Shown here one piece after another: positions 47,951-59,059 of a stretch of 64,000 nt of DNA (position 1 is its first letter; each line of letters opens with the position of its first letter). Origin of the DNA: Hyperoodon ampullatus (lineage: Eukaryota; Chordata; Mammalia; Artiodactyla; Ziphiidae); NCBI GenBank assembly GCA_949752795.1, contig OX457060.1:3091454-3155453 (forward strand), in the 5' to 3' direction. The notes beneath the pieces were generated by a model. The model did no database searches, had not been told where the DNA came from, and worked only from the letters and a program-made list of their open reading frames with translations. The position numbers were made by a program, and so were the translations under genes.

Positions 47951-48165
47951 TTTTTTTTTTTTTTTTTTTTTTTGCGGTATGCGGTCCTCTCACTGCTGTG
48001 GCCTCTCCCATTGCGGAGCACAGGCTTCGGATGCGCAGGCTCAGTGGCCGTGGCTCACGGGCCCAGCCGCTCTGCGGCATGTGGGATCTTCCCAGACCAG
48101 GGCACGAACCCGTGTCCCCTGCATCGGCCGGCGGACTCTCAACCACTGCACCACCAGGAAAGCCC
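47951..48165 (-). mobile_element. CHR-2-type SINE, short form
   Basis: Minus-strand SINE with a 23-base T run at 47951-47973 as its poly(A). Target duplication ccacacctgaccttttt (from 47938) and ccacacctgacttttt (from 48165), one indel apart. Confidence 0.93.
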
Positions 48166-48479
48166 CACACCTGACTTTTTGACTAATTGATTTTCCTGTG
48201 GTATTTTTGCCTATCTCCTCTTGCTTGTGCTTAATGTGAGCAGCTCAATCCATAACACTGTTCCTTCCTTACCTGGGGCCAGTTTGCCTTCCCCTGGGTA
48301 TTGTTGGTCCAGCCACTTTTCTGTAGCCTAAGAGAGGACAGAGCTCAGCCAGAAATTACTTCAGCCCTTGTTGAGGAAGCTTTGCTCCAAGATTTCCCTT
48401 GAGAAAACATTAATGCCTGAGGCTAGGACCCAACTCTCACAGCTGAGAGCATGGCCCACTTTGTGGGCTAAGGTTCATC

Positions 48480-48940
48480 CTCCAATCCGAACCAATGTCT
48501 TGGCAGATAACAAGATCTTTACCCTACTGGTGGGACCATAAACTGATATCACCTTTCCAGAGAACAATTTGGTAATAGGTATCAAGCCTTTATATATGAC
48601 GATCTTATATATCATGATCTATATTTATAACTTTGATTCAATAATATCTCTTCTGAAATTCTAGTTGGGAATAAAAAAGGGAAACAAAGGCTCATTTGCA
48701 AAGAAACTGTTTGGAGCATTACGTATAATAGCAATAAACTGGAAATAATTTAAATGTCCAACACAGAGGCATGTTACGGTAAAGGTTGCAGCAAATAAAT
48801 ATAAGGTTCATGAAGAGCTTTTAATTATATGATTAGATGCCTACAACATAATATTAAGTAAAAGACCAAAATACAGAATTAAACATACAGTAATATCTCA
48901 ATTATGTTTTTAAAATACATAGGAACCACACCTAGGAAGA
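48480..48940 (+). mobile_element. Old L1 3' region
   Basis: 'taccctactggtgggaccat', 'taataggtatcaagcc' and 'atttaaatgtccaacacaga' follow the sense 3' part of an old L1/HAL1. Confidence 0.6.
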
Positions 48941-48955
48941 ATCATAGACCCAAAG

Positions 48956-49056
48956 CTCCAGGAGGGAAAGAACCAGGACTGTTTTGTTCATTCCTATGTA
49001 ACCAGAACCTAACACAGTGCTTGGCACATAACAGATGTACTATGAATAAATGATTA
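48956..49056 (+). repeat. L2 3' end fragment
   Basis: 'acacagtgcttggcacataa' with 'gaataaatgatt' is the classical L2 3' end wording. Confidence 0.75.
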
Positions 49057-49261
49057 AAATTAATTCAACAAAATTAATTTATCTCAGGATTCAAGAACAG
49101 GAATAGTTGCATTTCTGAATGACTGATTTTATAGATCTTCTGTCACATTTTGACTAGTAGAAACTGACACATTGGGTCTAGCGGAGTTAGAGGTTCTCAA
49201 GAAGGCATTTTGTATATCACTATCTCATTCCCCACCCTTATTTATTCTTTGACAGGGATTT

Positions 49262-50082
49262 GTTAAAAAACAGTTTTATTGAGGAATAATTTGCATACTG
49301 TATAATTCACCCATTGTAAGTGTACAATTCAATAATATATGGTAACTTTCTATGGAGTTATACAACCATCACCACAATCCAGTTTTAGAACATTTTCATC
49401 ACCCAAAAGAAATATCTTCAAGTTCATTTGCAGTCAGTCCCCATCCCTACACCAACCTCTAGATAACCACTGATCAGCTTTCTGCCTATATAAATTTGCC
49501 TTCACTGGATACTTTGTATAAAAGAAATCATACAATACAAAGTCCTTGGCAACCAGTTTATTTCACTTAATGTTTCAGAGGTTCATCTATGTTGTAGCAT
49601 CACTTCTTTTTTTTTTTGGATGAATAGTATTCCATTGTGTGGATAATACCACATTTTACTTATTCATTCCTTGCTAGCCAGTTGATGGATATTTGGATTG
49701 TTTCCAGTTTGGGGCCATGAATAAGATTGCTATAACCATTCTCACATAGGTCTTTGTATGAACACATGTTTCATTTCTCTTGGGTAGACTGCTAGAAGTG
49801 GAAATGCTGGGTCATAGGGTAAGTTTTTGTTTAAATTTTTAAAAATGCAAAAGTGTTTTCCAAAGTGGTGGTACCACTTTGCATTCCCACCTGGAATGTA
49901 TGAGGGTTCCAGTTTCCTCACATTCTGGCCAACACTTCATATAACCTGCTTTCTTGATTTTAGCCATTCTAGTGGTTGGTACAGGTATCACACTGTATTT
50001 CTAATTTATACTTCCCTAATGACTAATAATGTTGACCACTTTTTCTTAAACTTAATAGACACTCATGTATGTACTTTTTAGT
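49262..50082 (-). mobile_element. Antisense old L1 (3' UTR and ORF2 end)
   Basis: Reads as the antisense strand of an old L1 3' end: 'gttttattgaggaataattt', 'acaaccatcaccacaatcca', 'tagtattccattgtgtggat', 'atgctgggtcatagggta', 'tgactaataatgttgacca'. It is 5'-truncated at about 50082, where a sense L1 fragment begins, making a head-to-head pair. Confidence 0.8.
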
Positions 50083-50321
50083 TAATATCCAAAGTATACA
50101 AACAGCTCATACAACTCAACATCAAAAAAAAAAACAAACAACCCAGTCAAAAAATGGACAGAAGACCTAAATAGACATTTTTCCAAAGAAGATATAAACA
50201 TGGCTAATGGGCACATGAAAAGATGCTCAACATCAATAATTATTAAAGAAATGCAAATCAAAACCACAATGAGGCATCACCTCACATGGATCAGAATGGC
50301 TATCATCAAAAAGTCTACAAA
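50083..50321 (+). mobile_element. Older L1 fragment, left part (host of the young L1)
   Basis: Sense L1 ORF2 end: it carries 'gacatttttccaaagaagat', 'aaatgcaaatcaaaaccaca' and stops at the target duplication aaaaagtctacaaa (50308-50321). The sequence continues at 56248 after the younger L1. Confidence 0.9.
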
Positions 50322-50989
50322 TAGGTTGCTTTATGGAAGAAGGGCTGGAAAAACTTGCTGCTGCAGGTGGCCTGGCTTTAGGAAGACTACCGTGTGGCTG
50401 ACAGCGTCTTGGTGCTCTGGCTGGGTGTTATGCCAGAGCCTCTGAGGTGGCAGGGCCGAGTTCAGGACACTGGACCACCAGAGACCTCACAGCCCCACAT
50501 ACTATCAACTGACAAGAGCTCTCCCATAGATCTCCATCTCAACGCTAAGATCCAGCTCCACTCAATGACCAGCAAGCTCCTGTCCTGGACACCCCATGCC
50601 AAACAACTAGCAAGACAGGTACACAACCCCACCCATTAGCAGAGAGGCTACCTAAAATTACACTAAGTTCACAGACACCCCAAAACGCATGACTGAACTC
50701 GATCCTACCCACCAGAAAGACAAGATCCAGCCTCATCCACCGGAACACAGGCACCAGTCCCCTCCACCAGGAAGCCTACACAACGCACTGAACAAACCTT
50801 ACCCACAGAAACAAAAAACAATGGGAACTACAAACATGCAGCCTACAAAAAGGAGACCCCAAATACAGTAAGTTAAGCAAAATGAGAAGACAGAGAAATA
50901 CGTAGCAAATGAAGGAGCAAGGTAAAAACCCACCAGACCAAACAAATTAAGAGGAAATAGGCAGCCTACCTGAAAAAGAATTCAGAGTA

Positions 50990-52017
50990 ATGATAGTAAA
51001 GGTGATCCAAAATCTTGGAAATAGAATGGAGAAAATACAACTTTTAACAAGGACCTAGAAGAACTAAAGAGCAAACAAACAATGATGAACAGCACAATAA
51101 ATGAAATTAAAAATTCTCTAGAAGGAATCAATAGCAGAATAACAGAGGCAGAAGAACAGATAAATGACCTGGAAGATAAAATAGTGGAAATAACTACCTC
51201 AGACCAGAAGAAAGAAAAAAGAATGAAAAGAATTGATGACAGTCTCAGAGAGCAACATTGAACATTAAACACACCAACATTCGAATTATAGGAGTCCCAG
51301 AAGAAGAAGGGAAAAAGAAAGGGTCTGAGAAAATCTTGGAAGAGATTATAGTTGAAAACTTCCCTAACATGGGAAAGGAAATAGTCAATCAAGTCCAGGA
51401 AGCACAGAGTCCATACAGGATAAATGCAATGAGAAACATAGCAACACATATTAATCAAACAATCAAAAATTAAATACAAAGAAAAAATATTAAAAGCAGC
51501 AAGGGGGGCTTCCCTGGTGGTGCAGTGGTTGAGAGTCCACCTGCTGATGCAGGGGACATGGGTTGGCACCCCAGTCCGGGAAGAACCCACATGCCACGGA
51601 GCGGCTAGGCCTGTGAGCCATAGCTGCTGAGCCTGTGCGTCCAGAGCCTGTGCTCTGCAATGGGTGAGGCCATGACAGTGAGAGGCCCATGTACCAGAAA
51701 AAAAAAGAAAAGCAGCAAGGGAAAAGCAACAAATAACATACAAGGGAATTGCCATAAAGTTAACAGCTGATCTTTCAGCAGAAATTCTGCAAGCCAGAAG
51801 GGAGTGGCAGGACATATTTAAAGTGATGAAAGGGAAAAACCTACAACCAAGATTACTCTACCCAGCAAGAATCTCATTCAGATTCGATGGAGAAATTAAA
51901 ACCTTTACAGACGAGCAAAAGCTAAGAGAGTCCAGCACCACGAAACCAACTTTACAACAAATGCTAAGGGAACTTCTCTACACAGGAAACACAAGAGAAG
52001 GAAAAGACTTACAATAA
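50990..52017 (+). pseudogene. L1 ORF1 pseudogene (RNA-binding chaperone)
   Basis: ORF1 of LINE-1 codes for the trimeric RNA-binding protein that coats L1 RNA. The ATG at 50990 opens MIVKVIQNLGNRMEKIQ, then a frame break near 51040 precedes the coiled-coil part (EELKSKQTMMNSTINEIKNS, heptad-like). A second break lies near 51255. The RRM core is recognisable by NIRIIGVPEEE at about 51278-51310. A frameshift near 51408 and a CHR SINE at 51506-51707 interrupt the C-terminal domain, which resumes as LTADLSAE near 51760 and ends KDLQ at 52017. It cannot yield a full protein. Confidence 0.9.
51506..51707 (+). mobile_element. CHR-2-type SINE inside L1 ORF1
   Basis: 'gggcttccctggtggtgcag' to 'gagaggcccatgtaccag', then a short A tail. 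The exact 14-base duplication aaaagcagcaaggg at 51492-51505 and 51708-51721 consists of ORF1 coding bases, so the SINE arrived after the L1. Confidence 0.96.
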
Positions 52018-52039
52018 CAAATGCAAAACAATTAAGTAA

Positions 52040-55000
52040 ATGGTAATAGGAGAATACGTTTTGATAATTACCCTAAACGTAAATGGATTAAATGCTCCAA
52101 CCAAAAGACATAGACTGACTGAATGGATACAAAAACAACACTGGTATATATGCTGTCTACAAGGGACCCACTTCAAACCTAGGGACACATACAGACTGAA
52201 AGTGAGGGTGTGGAAAAAGATACTCCATGCAACTGGAAATCAGGAGAAAGCTGGAGTAACAATTCTCATATCAGACAAAATAGACTTTAAAATAAAGACT
52301 ATTACAACAGACAAAGAAGGACACTACATAATGATCAAGGGATCAATCCAAGAAGAATATATAACAATTGTAAATATTATGCACCCAACATAGGAGCACC
52401 TCAATACATAAGGCAAATGCTAACAGACATAAAAGGGGAAATCGACAGTAACACAATAATACTAGGGGACTTTAGCACCCCACTTTCACCAATGGACAGA
52501 TCAAGCAAAATGAAAATAAATATAGAAACACAAGCTTTACATGACCAATTAAACAAGATGGACTTAATTAATATTTATAGGGCATTCCATCCAAAAACAA
52601 CAAAATACACTTTCCTCTCAAGTGCTCATGGAACATTCTCCAGGATAGATTATATCTTGGGTCACAAATCAAGCCACAGTAAATTTAAGAAAATTGAAAT
52701 CATATCAAGTATCTTTTATGACCACTATGCTATGAGCCTAGATATCAATTACAGGAAAAAAAACTGTAAAAACTACAAACACATGGAGGCTAAACAATAC
52801 ACTACTAAATAACCAAGAGATCACTGAAGGAATCAAAGAGGAAATCAAAAAATACCTAGAAACAAATGACAATGAAAACACAACTACCAAAAACTTATGT
52901 GATGCAGCAAAAGCAGTCCTAAGAGGGAAGTTTATAGCAATACAATCCTAACTCAAGAAACAAGAAATATCTCAAATAAACAACCTAACCTTACACCTAA
53001 AGCAATTAGAGAAAGAAGAACAAAGAAAAACCCCCAAAGTTAGCAGAAGGAAAGAAATCATAAAGATCAGGTCAGAAATAAATGAAAAAGAAATGAAGAA
53101 AACAATAGCAAACATCAATAAAACTAAAAGCTGGTTCTTTGAGAAGATAAACAAAATTGATAAACCATTAGCCAGACTCATCAAGAAAAAAAGGGAGAAG
53201 ACTCAAATCAATAGAATTAGAAATGAAAAAGGAGAAGTAACAACTGACACTGCAGAAATACAAAGGATCACGAGAAATTACTACAAGCAACTGTATGCCA
53301 ATAAAATGGACAACTTGGAAGAAATGGACAAATTCTTAGGAAAGCATAACCTTCTGAGACTGAACCAGGAAGAAACAGAAAATATACACAGACCAATGAT
53401 AAACACTGAAACTGAAACTGTGATTAAAAATCTTCCAACAAACAAAAGCCCAGGACCAGATGGCTTCACAGGCAAATTCTATCAAACATTTAGAGAAGAG
53501 CTAACACCTATCTGTCTCAAACTCTTCCAAAATATAGCAGAGGGAGGAACACTCTCAAACTCATTCTACAAGGCCACTATCATCCTGAGAAAAACCAGAG
53601 AAAGATGTCACAAAAAAAGAAAACTACAGGCTAATACCTCTGATGAACATGGATGCAAAAATCCTCAACAAAATACTAGCAAACAGAATCCAGCAACACA
53701 TTAAAAGGATCATACACCATGATCAAGTGGGGTTTATCCCAGGAATGCAAGGATTCTTCAATATACACAAATAAATCAATTTGATACACCATATTAACAA
53801 ACTGAAGGATAAAAATCATATGATCATCTCAATAGATGCAGAAAAACTTTTGATAAAATTCAACATCCATTTATGATAAAAAACCCTCCAGAAAGTAGGC
53901 ATAGAGGAAACTTACCTCAACATAATAAAGGCCATATATGACAAACCCACAGCCAACATCATTCTCAATGGTGAAAAAATGAAACCACTTCCTCTAAGAT
54001 CAGGAACAAGACAAGGTTGCCCACTCTCACCACTCTTACTCAACAGAGTTTCGGAAGTTTTATCCACAGCAATCAGAGAAGAAAAAGAAATAAAAGGAAT
54101 CCAAATAGGAAAAGAAGAAGTAAAGCTGTCACTGTTTGCAGATGACATGATACTATACATAGAGAATCCTAAAGATGCTACCAGAAAACTACTAGAGTTG
54201 ATCAGTGAATGTGGTAGAGTAACAAGATACAAAATTAATGCACACAAATCTCTTGTATTCCTATACATTAATGATGAAAAATCTGAAAGAGAAATCAAGG
54301 AAACACTCCCATTTACCATTGCAACAAAAAAAATAATAAAATACCTAGGAATAAACGTACCTAAGGAGACAAAAGACCTGTATGCAGAAAACTATAAGAC
54401 ACTGATGAAAGAAATTAAAGATGATACAAACAGATGGAGAGATATACCATGTTCTTGGTTTGGAAGAATCAACATTGTGAAAATGACTATATTATCCAAA
54501 GCAATCTACAGATTCAATGCAATCCCTATCAAACTACCAATGGCATTTTCCACAGAACTAGAACAAAAAAATTCACAACTTGTATGGAAACACAAAAGAC
54601 CCCGAATAGCCAAAGCAATCTTGAGAAAGAAAAATGGAGCTGGAGGAATCAGGCTCCCTGGCTTTAGACTATACTACAAAGTGACAGTAATCAAGACAGT
54701 ATGGTACTGGCACAAAAACAGAAATAATAGATCAATGGAACAGGATAGAAAGCCCAGAGATAAACCCATGCACATATGGTCACCTTATTTTTAATAAAGG
54801 AGGCAAGTATATACAAAGGAGAAAAGACAGCTTCTTCAATAAGTGGTGCTGGGAAAACTGGACAGCTACATGTAAAAGGATGAAATTAGAAAACTCCCTA
54901 ACACCATACACAAAAATAAACTCAAAATGGATTAGAGACCTAAATGTAAGGGCAAACACTATAAAACTCTTAGAGGAAAACATAGGAAAAACACTCTGTG

Positions 55001-55882
55001 ACATAAATCACAGCAAGATCCTTTTTGACCTACCTACTAGAGAAATGGAAATAAAAACAAAAATAAACAAATGGGACCTAATGAAACTTAAATGCTTTTG
55101 CACAGCAAAGGAAACCATAAACAAGACCAAAAGACAACCCTCAGAATGGGAGAAAATATTTGCAAACGAAGCAGCTGACAAATCTCCAATATATACAAGC
55201 AGCTCATGCAGCTCAGTATCAAAAAAACAAACAACCCAATCCAAAACTGGGCAGAAGACCTAAGTAGACATTTCTCCAAAGAAGATATACAGACTTCCAA
55301 CAAACACATGAAAGGATGCTCAACATCACTAATCATTAGAGAAAAGCAAATCAAAACAACAATGAGGTATCACCTCACACTAGTCAGAATCGCCATCATC
55401 AAAACAATAAATCCTGGAGAGAGTGTGGAGAAAAGGAAACCCTCTTGCACTGTTGGTGGGAATGTTAATTGATACAGCCACTAGGGAGAACAGTATGGAG
55501 GTTCCTTAAAAAACTAAAAATAGAATTACCATATGACCCAGCAATCCCACTACTGAGCATATACCCTGAGAAAACCATAATTCAAAAAGAGTCATGCACC
55601 ACAATGTTCATTGCAGCACTATTTACAATAGCCAGGACATGGAAGCAGCCTAAGTGTCCATTGACAGATGAATGGATAAAGAAGATGTGGCACATATATA
55701 CAATGGAATATTTCACAGCCATGTGGCATATTTATACAATGGAATATTACTCAGACATAAAAAGAGACAAAACTGAGTTATTTTTATTGAAGTGGATGGA
55801 CCTAGAGTCCGTCATACAGAGTGAGGTAAGTCAGAAAGAGGAAAACAAATACTGTATGTTAACACATATATATGGAATCTAA
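52040..55882 (+). pseudogene. L1 ORF2 pseudogene (endonuclease and reverse transcriptase)
   Basis: ORF2 encodes the L1 endonuclease and reverse transcriptase. From the ATG at 52040 the endonuclease domain reads LIITLNVNGLNAPTKRHRL, but the usual QETH motif is QGTH (52164-52175, Glu replaced by Gly). ILGDFSTPLS and SRIDYILG follow later. Reverse-transcriptase landmarks are [15 protein letters not shown] (about 53440-53485), [13 protein letters not shown] (about 54000-54038) and the catalytic FADD at 54135-54146. The reading frame switches at least six times (for example near 52375, 52790, 53585 and 54795). A 12-codon in-frame tandem duplication is at 55685-55756. The ORF ends at 55882. It is dead. 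Confidence 0.93.
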
Positions 55883-56247
55883 AAAAGAAAAAAATGGTTC
55901 TGAAGAACTTAGGGGCAGGACAGGAATAAAGACTCAGATGTAGAGAGTGGATTTGAGGACACTGGGAGGGGGAAGGGTAAGCTGGAACGAAGTGAGAGAA
56001 TGGCATGGACACATATACACTACCAAATGTAAAATAGATAGCTAGTGGGAAGCAGCCACATAGCACTAGGAGACCAGCTCGGTGCTTTGTGACCACCTAG
56101 AGTGGTGGGATAGGGAGGGTGGGAGGGAGCCTCAAGAGCGAGGGGATATGGGGATATATGTATACGCACAGCTGATTCACTTTGTTATACAGCAGAAACT
56201 AACACAACACTGTAAAGCAATTATACCTCATTAAAGATGTTAAAAAA
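55883..56247 (+). other. 3' UTR of the two-ORF L1
   Basis: Contains 'gctagtgggaagcagccaca', 'cagctcggtgctttgtgacc' and 'gattcactttgttatacagc', nearly the same as the truncated insertion at 3364-3617. It ends in the A tail. Confidence 0.9.
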
Positions 56248-56440
56248 AAAAAGTCTACAAACAATAAATGCTGGAGAGGGTGTGGAGAAAAGGGAACCCT
56301 CCTGCCTTATTGATGGGAATGTAAGTTGGTGCAGCTCCTATGGAAAACAGTATGGAAGCTCCATTAAAAACTAAAAATAGAACTACCATATGATCCACCA
56401 ATTCCACTCCTGGGTATATATCCAGAAAAAAGAAAAAATC
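56248..56440 (+). mobile_element. Older L1 fragment, right part
   Basis: Resumes with the 3' copy of the duplication and 'caataaatgctggagagggt', then 'gaactaccatatgatccacc' and 'ctgggtatatatccag', that is, L1 ORF2 directly continuing 50083-50321. It is truncated on the 3' side at about 56440. Confidence 0.9.
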
Positions 56441-56960
56441 TAACTTGGATAATTTACTCCAGAAGACAGAACATAAGAGTACAGTGGGCATTTGAACTGA
56501 AAAGTGATATACAGCCTGTCTGGGGAAGGCATCTGCCCAGAAGCAACATTTCTGAGCCCTGAGCCCAAACTGAAGAAAAATCCTTCTCCTTGATAGCAAC
56601 CTAAAGGCAGGTCTCCCATCTGGATCAATTTCAAAGCTGTTCTCCATTAGCTGAAGCCACAAATGACCCCACTGCTCAAGGCAAAGGGTGTTTGTATGGA
56701 TAGTAATATCACAAGCTATCACTGAACACAGTGTTTGTTCTGTGTATCAAGATCCTAGCATAGTGAGGGCTTCTTAGATGTAGCCTCTGTCCCTCACCCC
56801 AACCCCCCCAAAACACGCTCTGACCAAAGTGGTCCTCCTCTGTCCTTCAGCTGTCTCTCCTTTTTGCACTCCTTCAATTGCACTTGTTTTTGAAGCCCAT
56901 AGAATTTATTATTCAGAAAACAACCTTCTCTGCAATATCAACCTTAATTAACTGTGTTCT
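56441..56960. other. Unassigned DNA
   Basis: No feature recognised. The 155-codon minus-strand ORF at 56255-56722 is half antisense L1 and half unique DNA, so it is not a gene. Confidence 0.5.
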
Positions 56961-57620
56961 TTTTCTATCGCCTCCCACCCTCCACTTCATGCATTTGAAT
57001 TAAGGCACGCCAGAGCCCCCGGCCAGTACCCCTCCCCCATCGCAGACCCATCAGTGTCTACCAGCCAACCATGACCAGATAACGGAAAATGGAATTCCTT
57101 ATCTCTGGCTGCCAATGTGAAAGGGTCAAGGTTACCAAGGAGAGACCTTCCAAAACGAAGGAGAGGAAGTAAGAAGCCAAGCCTCTCTGGTTTCCATGGA
57201 AACGGAAGGGTGAATCATGGCGCATCCCGGAGAGCCTGGCCCACTTAGCTCTGCTGACATCTTTCCACCTCATTAGCCTCTTTATCAAGTGAGTCTGCAT
57301 AGGACTAAGTGTATTTTGGTGTCAGGGTGCACTGGAAATGATTCAGAAACAGAGTGACCTTTTCCGCAGATCCCCAGTGCCTCCTGGGACCCCCGATGTC
57401 TGCACCCCTCCCCTCTCTGTCCTTTTTATGGCTCCGCTCGCTCCTCACTCTTTCTAATCAAAGCTCCGGCACCGCGAGGCCGGGAGATGCCCCTACCCAG
57501 CAGCCCAAGAAGCCGGGACCCTGGCTGTCAGTGATGCACAGCACCCGAGCCAGGAGGAAGATTAATGACTTTGCCCACAGCAAGTGGATAAAACGGGTCC
57601 CAAAAAGACAATAAACGAGG
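56961..57620. other. Relatively GC-rich, repeat-free stretch
   Basis: No transposon text is visible across about 660 bp. 57430-57500 has several CpG ('ctccgctcgctcctcactct', 'ccggcaccgcgaggccggga'), unusual for this window. An ORF at 57354-57614 (86 codons) has no recognised domain. It could be a conserved non-coding element, an exon of an unrecognised transcript, or plain unique DNA. Confidence 0.4.
57190..57203. promoter_or_regulatory. Perfect 14-bp palindrome, RFX/X-box-like
   Basis: GTTTCCATGGAAAC is its own reverse complement. It resembles the RFX palindrome but differs at the third base of each half-site from the usual RGYAAC form. Whether it is bound is unknown. Confidence 0.3.
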
Positions 57621-58275
57621 GGTGGATGGTGAGGAAGGCTCTGACAGTAACAAATACTGACTGACATCACATTGTGTTCCTATTCTAGATGACTCTGAGC
57701 TGCCAGTGGAAACACAGATTCATTTAATAAGCACTTCAGTGGGACAAAGGGGCCTTTGGGGGTTAGAATTGATCTCCATCGCAGGCATGCATGCACCGAC
57801 GTCTGTGTGTGTGTGAAAAGGAATGTCCGCGTTCAGTATCTGTCCCTTTGGAAATCCAAGAGTGTGCTGTAATTTCCCAATCTTGTTTCCACACTTCAGC
57901 AGATTTGTCACTAGCAGGTCCTCTCAGCCATGAAAATTCTCCTGCAACCAAGAGCCTGGAGCTGAAAGGAGATCAGTTAGGGGACTTAAAACACCTTTGA
58001 TAAGGTTGACCTCTCTTTCAGGAACGCTTACAGGTCGGTGTCCAGGGAGGGGATGCTGTGGCTCTTGTACACAGGCTGCAGTGACCTTTCCAGGAAGTGT
58101 GCTTGCCCAAGGAGCAGGCAGGGGAAGCTGGGAGCTGCAGGAATGAAACTGACCAGTTTCTGGGAAGGCTCGGGGCTGCCTCCTTTTTATTTTGTTTTCT
58201 TCTTTCCAAATTAACTTACAAATGCTGTGTCGTGGAGACCAGGGGATCTGAGTCCCATGTTCTGGTGCCAGCATC
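57621..58275. other. Unassigned unique-looking DNA
   Basis: No repeat or exon recognised. A short TG run is at 57803-57813. Confidence 0.4.
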
Positions 58276-58277
58276 AA

Positions 58278-58385
58278 GTCTGTGTGATTTTGAAGGGGTC
58301 ATTTGCTCTCTCTGGCCTCACACTGACCATCAGAGGAATGAGAGGTCTGGACTACATAATGGCTAAGGTCCCTCGCAACTCTGTC
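58278..58385 (+). repeat. MIR-like fragment
   Basis: 'gtgtgattttgaaggggtca', 'ttgctctctctggcctcaca' and 'atcagaggaatgagaggtct' follow the sense MIR core. Confidence 0.6.
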
Positions 58386-58585
58386 ATGACAGGTCACCCT
58401 AATGCTGTCCTGCCTCATACACCTACACCCCAGCAGTGCCTCCTAAGTCTTTACCAAATCTCATCCACTCCATGCTCACAACCCTGACTCTGAGCCTCGC
58501 CAGAGCCTCAATAACTCCTGTTACACTGGAACCATGGCCCCCTTCGGGTCCACAGTCTTGCTCTCCTCCATTCATTCCCCAGAGC

Positions 58586-58695
58586 AGCAGTTCTCAAAGT
58601 GTGGTCTCAGGCCAGCAGTATCAGCATCACCTGGGAACTTGTTAGAAATGCAAATTCTTGGGCCCCACCCCAAATCAGAAATTCCAATCTCTGCC
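58586..58695 (+). repeat. MER5A element, 5' part
   Basis: 'cagttctcaaagtgtggtct', 'cagcatcacctgggaacttg' and 'ttagaaatgcaaattcttgg' match the left half of MER5A, a non-autonomous hAT-Charlie element. Confidence 0.85.
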
Positions 58696-59059
58696 CAAAG
58701 ATCTAATTCCTCCAGTTGGGGATGGTAAAGTCCTCTTTGACTTGACCCCTCTGGGCCTTGCCATGTCCTTGTCTGACCACCCCCTCCCCTGGAATTTACT
58801 CTCTAGCAACCCCAAACTTTCTATTTCCAAATACACCGTGCTGTGTCATAACCCCGGCCCCACAGGAGTCATTCGTTCTAGCTAGAATGGTCCTATGGCT
58901 GATCCTCACTTTGCAGGACTAAGTCTTTCTCAACCTTTAATATAGTGCAGATGATACCCCTGCACAAAGATTTCCCTGACTTCTCCTACCTCCAAAACTA
59001 GGATCAGTTTCCCTCCCTTGTACTCCCATTATTCCTTGTGTACACCTCCATACTTTGCA

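Larger units (their letters stand above)
50322..56247 (+). mobile_element. Two-ORF cetartiodactyl-type L1, inactive
   Basis: A 5.9-kb L1 with a GC-richer 5' UTR (about 50322-50989), ORF1 remnant, ORF2 remnant, a 3' UTR that matches 3364-3617, and an A tail at 56242-56250. The exact 14-base duplication aaaaagtctacaaa at 50308-50321 and 56248-56261 bounds it. Removing it rejoins a continuous older L1, so the nesting is certain. It contains a CHR SINE at 51506-51707. The 5' UTR is shorter than in some artiodactyl L1s, so it may be slightly 5'-truncated. Frameshifts in both ORFs make it immobile. Confidence 0.95.

Noticed and set aside
50982..51815. 277-codon minus-strand ORF, the longest in the window
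   Set aside because: It is the antisense strand of L1 ORF1 plus an inserted CHR SINE. Reduced stop density opposite an A-rich coding strand explains it.
56255..56722. 155-codon minus-strand ORF
   Set aside because: Its C-terminal part is the antisense strand of an L1 fragment and the rest is unique DNA, so it is a chimera of non-coding sequence.
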